A stretch of 64,000 nt of DNA, taken from contig NZ_CP096972.1 in assembly GCF_024758725.1 (NCBI RefSeq), positions 2,028,001 through 2,092,000 on the forward strand, written 5' to 3'. Source of the stretch: Sphingomonas sp. SUN039 (lineage in GTDB: Bacteria > Pseudomonadota > Alphaproteobacteria > Sphingomonadales > Sphingomonadaceae). Positions 62,682 through 64,000 of this stretch are shown piece by piece (the first letter of the stretch is position 1; each line of letters opens with the position of its first letter). The notes beneath the pieces were generated by a model. That model saw only the letters and a program-made list of their open reading frames with translations, made no database searches and was not told the origin of the DNA. The translations under genes and the position numbers were made by a program.

Positions 62682-63850
62682 TTCACGACATAGGGACTGC
62701 GCTTCAGATACGGGTTCCGCCGCGTCAGCGCGAGCAAAAGCCCGAAGCCGAAGCACAAGGCGATCATCGACGAGCCGCCATAGCTGATGAACGGCAGGGT
62801 CATCCCCTTCGACGGGGCGAGGCCGACATTGACCGCGATGTTGATCATCGCCTGCACGACCAGCTGCACCGCCAGCCCCGCGCTTGCCAGCACGATGAAC
62901 GGGTCGTCCTCGTCGAGCAGCTTCACGAACACGCGCACCGCAATCGCCACGAACAACAAAGTCACCGCCATGCACGCGATCAGCCCGAATTCCTCGCCGA
63001 TCACGCTGAAGATATAGTCGGTCTGCGCTTCCGGGAGCCCGAACTTGCGTTCGCCGCCGCCCGGGCCGGTGCCGAAGAACCCGCCTGCCGTCAGCGTCGC
63101 ATAGGCGTTGTCGATCTGGAAAGTGTCACCCGATTTGAACAGGAAATTGTCGATGCGCTGCGTCGCGACCGGATAGAACAGATACGCCGCGACCACACCA
63201 ACCCCGCCGAGGCCCGCCAGCGCCCCCATGATCCGGAACGACACGCCCGACAACATCAGCAGCGCCAGCCAGATCGTGCAGAACACGATGGTCTGGCCGA
63301 AGTCGGGCTGCTTCATCAGGAACAGCGCAATCGTCGCGGTGATGACGCCCGACAGCGGGATCACCGGCAGCGTCTTGTCCTGCGCGCGCAGGCTCAGCAT
63401 CCACGCCAGCGCCACGACGAAACAGGGTTTGAGGAACTCCGACGGTTGGACGCGGGCAAAACCGTAACCGATCCAGCGCTGCGCCCCGTTGGCCTCCGAC
63501 CCCAGGATCGGCACAAAGGCGAGCAGCACCGAGAAGAACGCCGCCCCACCGAGCGCCAGCCGCCGTGCCTGATCGCGCGGCAGCATCGAAATACCGACCA
63601 TGACCGGCACCCCGACCGCAACCCAGCCGAGCTGTTTCCAGAAATAGGTGAGCGGCGGCACGATGGTGCTGCCCCCCGAATAGCGCTGTGCCGCCGCAGG
63701 CGAGGCCGCCGCGACCGCAATCAAGCCGACCGCGATCAGCACGAACGCGAGCACGAGCAGCACGCGGTCGATTTCCCAGAACCACATGCCGAACGACGAA
63801 TTGTCGGTGCGACCGAGACGGGCGCCATTGGTGCGGGCGACGACAGCCAT
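62666..63850 (-). CDS. ftsW: Lipid II glycosyltransferase FtsW (SEDS family)
   Basis: 394 residues with ten predicted membrane helices. QRWIGYGFARVQPSEFLKPC, MKQPDFGQTIVFCTIWLALL and PSKGMTLPFISYGGSSMIAL are the SEDS signatures; the conserved Asp lies in the KQPDFGQT loop. FtsW polymerises septal peptidoglycan together with the division transpeptidase. The ATG directly follows the murD stop. Confidence 0.95.
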   Translation of the reverse strand: MAVVARTNGARLGRTDNSSFGMWFWEIDRVLLVLAFVLIAVGLIAVAAASPAAAQRYSGGSTIVPPLTYFWKQLGWVAVGVPVMVGISMLPRDQARRLALGGAAFFSVLLAFVPILGSEANGAQRWIGYGFARVQPSEFLKPCFVVALAWMLSLRAQDKTLPVIPLSGVITATIALFLMKQPDFGQTIVFCTIWLALLMLSGVSFRIMGALAGLGGVGVVAAYLFYPVATQRIDNFLFKSGDTFQIDNAYATLTAGGFFGTGPGGGERKFGLPEAQTDYIFSVIGEEFGLIACMAVTLLFVAIAVRVFVKLLDEDDPFIVLASAGLAVQLVVQAMINIAVNVGLAPSKGMTLPFISYGGSSMIALCFGFGLLLALTRRNPYLKRSPYVVKWNGR

Positions 63851-64000
63851 TTACAGGGCCTCCACGAGCTGGCGGAATTGGTCCCCGCGATCCTCGAAAT
63901 CGCGGAACTGGTCGAAACTGGCGCAGGCGGGCGACAGCAGCACCGTCTCCCCCGCGACCGCATCGCGCGCGGCATGCTGGACGGCGGCGGCCAATGTGCC
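63851..64000 (-). CDS. murD: UDP-N-acetylmuramoylalanine--D-glutamate ligase, C-terminal end (partial)
   Basis: The last 49 codons are in the window; the rest is beyond the edge. [20 protein letters not shown], then GDQFRQLV, is the conserved C-terminal block of MurD. It adds D-Glu to UDP-MurNAc-L-Ala, and ftsW follows at once, the standard dcw order. Confidence 0.93.
   Translation of the reverse strand, partial: GTLAAAVQHAARDAVAGETVLLSPACASFDQFRDFEDRGDQFRQLVEAL

Overview
The window reads as a GC-rich alphaproteobacterial chromosome, most likely a sphingomonad (order Sphingomonadales). The reasons are a serine palmitoyltransferase gene coupled to its own acyl carrier protein (sphingolipid synthesis), a PhyR/NepR/EcfG general stress response locus with a second NepR and a PhyP-like kinase, an alphaproteobacterial argS-SPOR-nagZ-scpAB-tatABC cluster, and a long run of the dcw cell-division cluster. 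No phage, integrase, rRNA, tRNA or CRISPR array was seen. Almost all of it is tightly packed chromosomal core with many ATGA/GTGA gene overlaps.

Layout. 1-10.3 kb: the end of rpmA, a structured leader, two converging acetyltransferases, a ferritin-like hydrolase with a divergent TetR regulator, obgE, a secreted methyltransferase, recQ, and a run of overlapping small genes ending in a sterol-desaturase-like and a GMC oxidoreductase. 10.3-15.7 kb (minus strand): a leucine-degradation operon (isovaleryl-CoA dehydrogenase and both methylcrotonyl-CoA carboxylase subunits). It carries a palindromic repeat inside one coding sequence, and an insertion/duplication that gives the biotin subunit its own promoter. 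15.8-24.2 kb: proB, a probable ceramide/ketosphinganine reductase, a Pycsar-effector-like membrane protein, acp-spt, a hybrid histidine kinase, and lptF-lptG. 24.2-34 kb: a VapBC pair, a fatty acid desaturase, metabolic genes, xth, erpA, an M23 peptidase, bcp and glnE.

34.0-38.0 kb is the general stress response (GSR) island: nepR1 and ecfG (convergent), a 48-aa membrane protein translationally coupled to ecfG, phyR, then divergently nepR2 and a PhyP-like kinase. Near-perfect EcfG promoters (GGAAC, 16-17 nt, CGTT) lie in front of the ecfG operon and just after phyP. The second one drives a short intergenic stretch that folds into two hairpins with C-rich loops and ends in a Rho-independent terminator: a strong candidate for a GsrN-like stress small RNA, and the most interesting item here. 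A further perfect EcfG site precedes the DUF1800-DUF1501 pair at 49.2 kb.

38.0-46.5 kb (minus strand): argS, SPOR protein, nagZ, scpA, scpB and tatABC, preceded by a Rossmann protein and a cyclooxygenase-like haem peroxidase. 46.5-52.3 kb: DUF1501/DUF1800 genes, a membrane LytTR regulator divergent from a secreted alpha/beta hydrolase, and dgt. 52.3-64 kb (minus strand): a TPR/SPOR secreted protein, a REP-like repeat cluster, and the dcw cluster murD(partial)-ftsW-murG-murC-murB-ddl-ftsQ-ftsA-ftsZ, read right to left.
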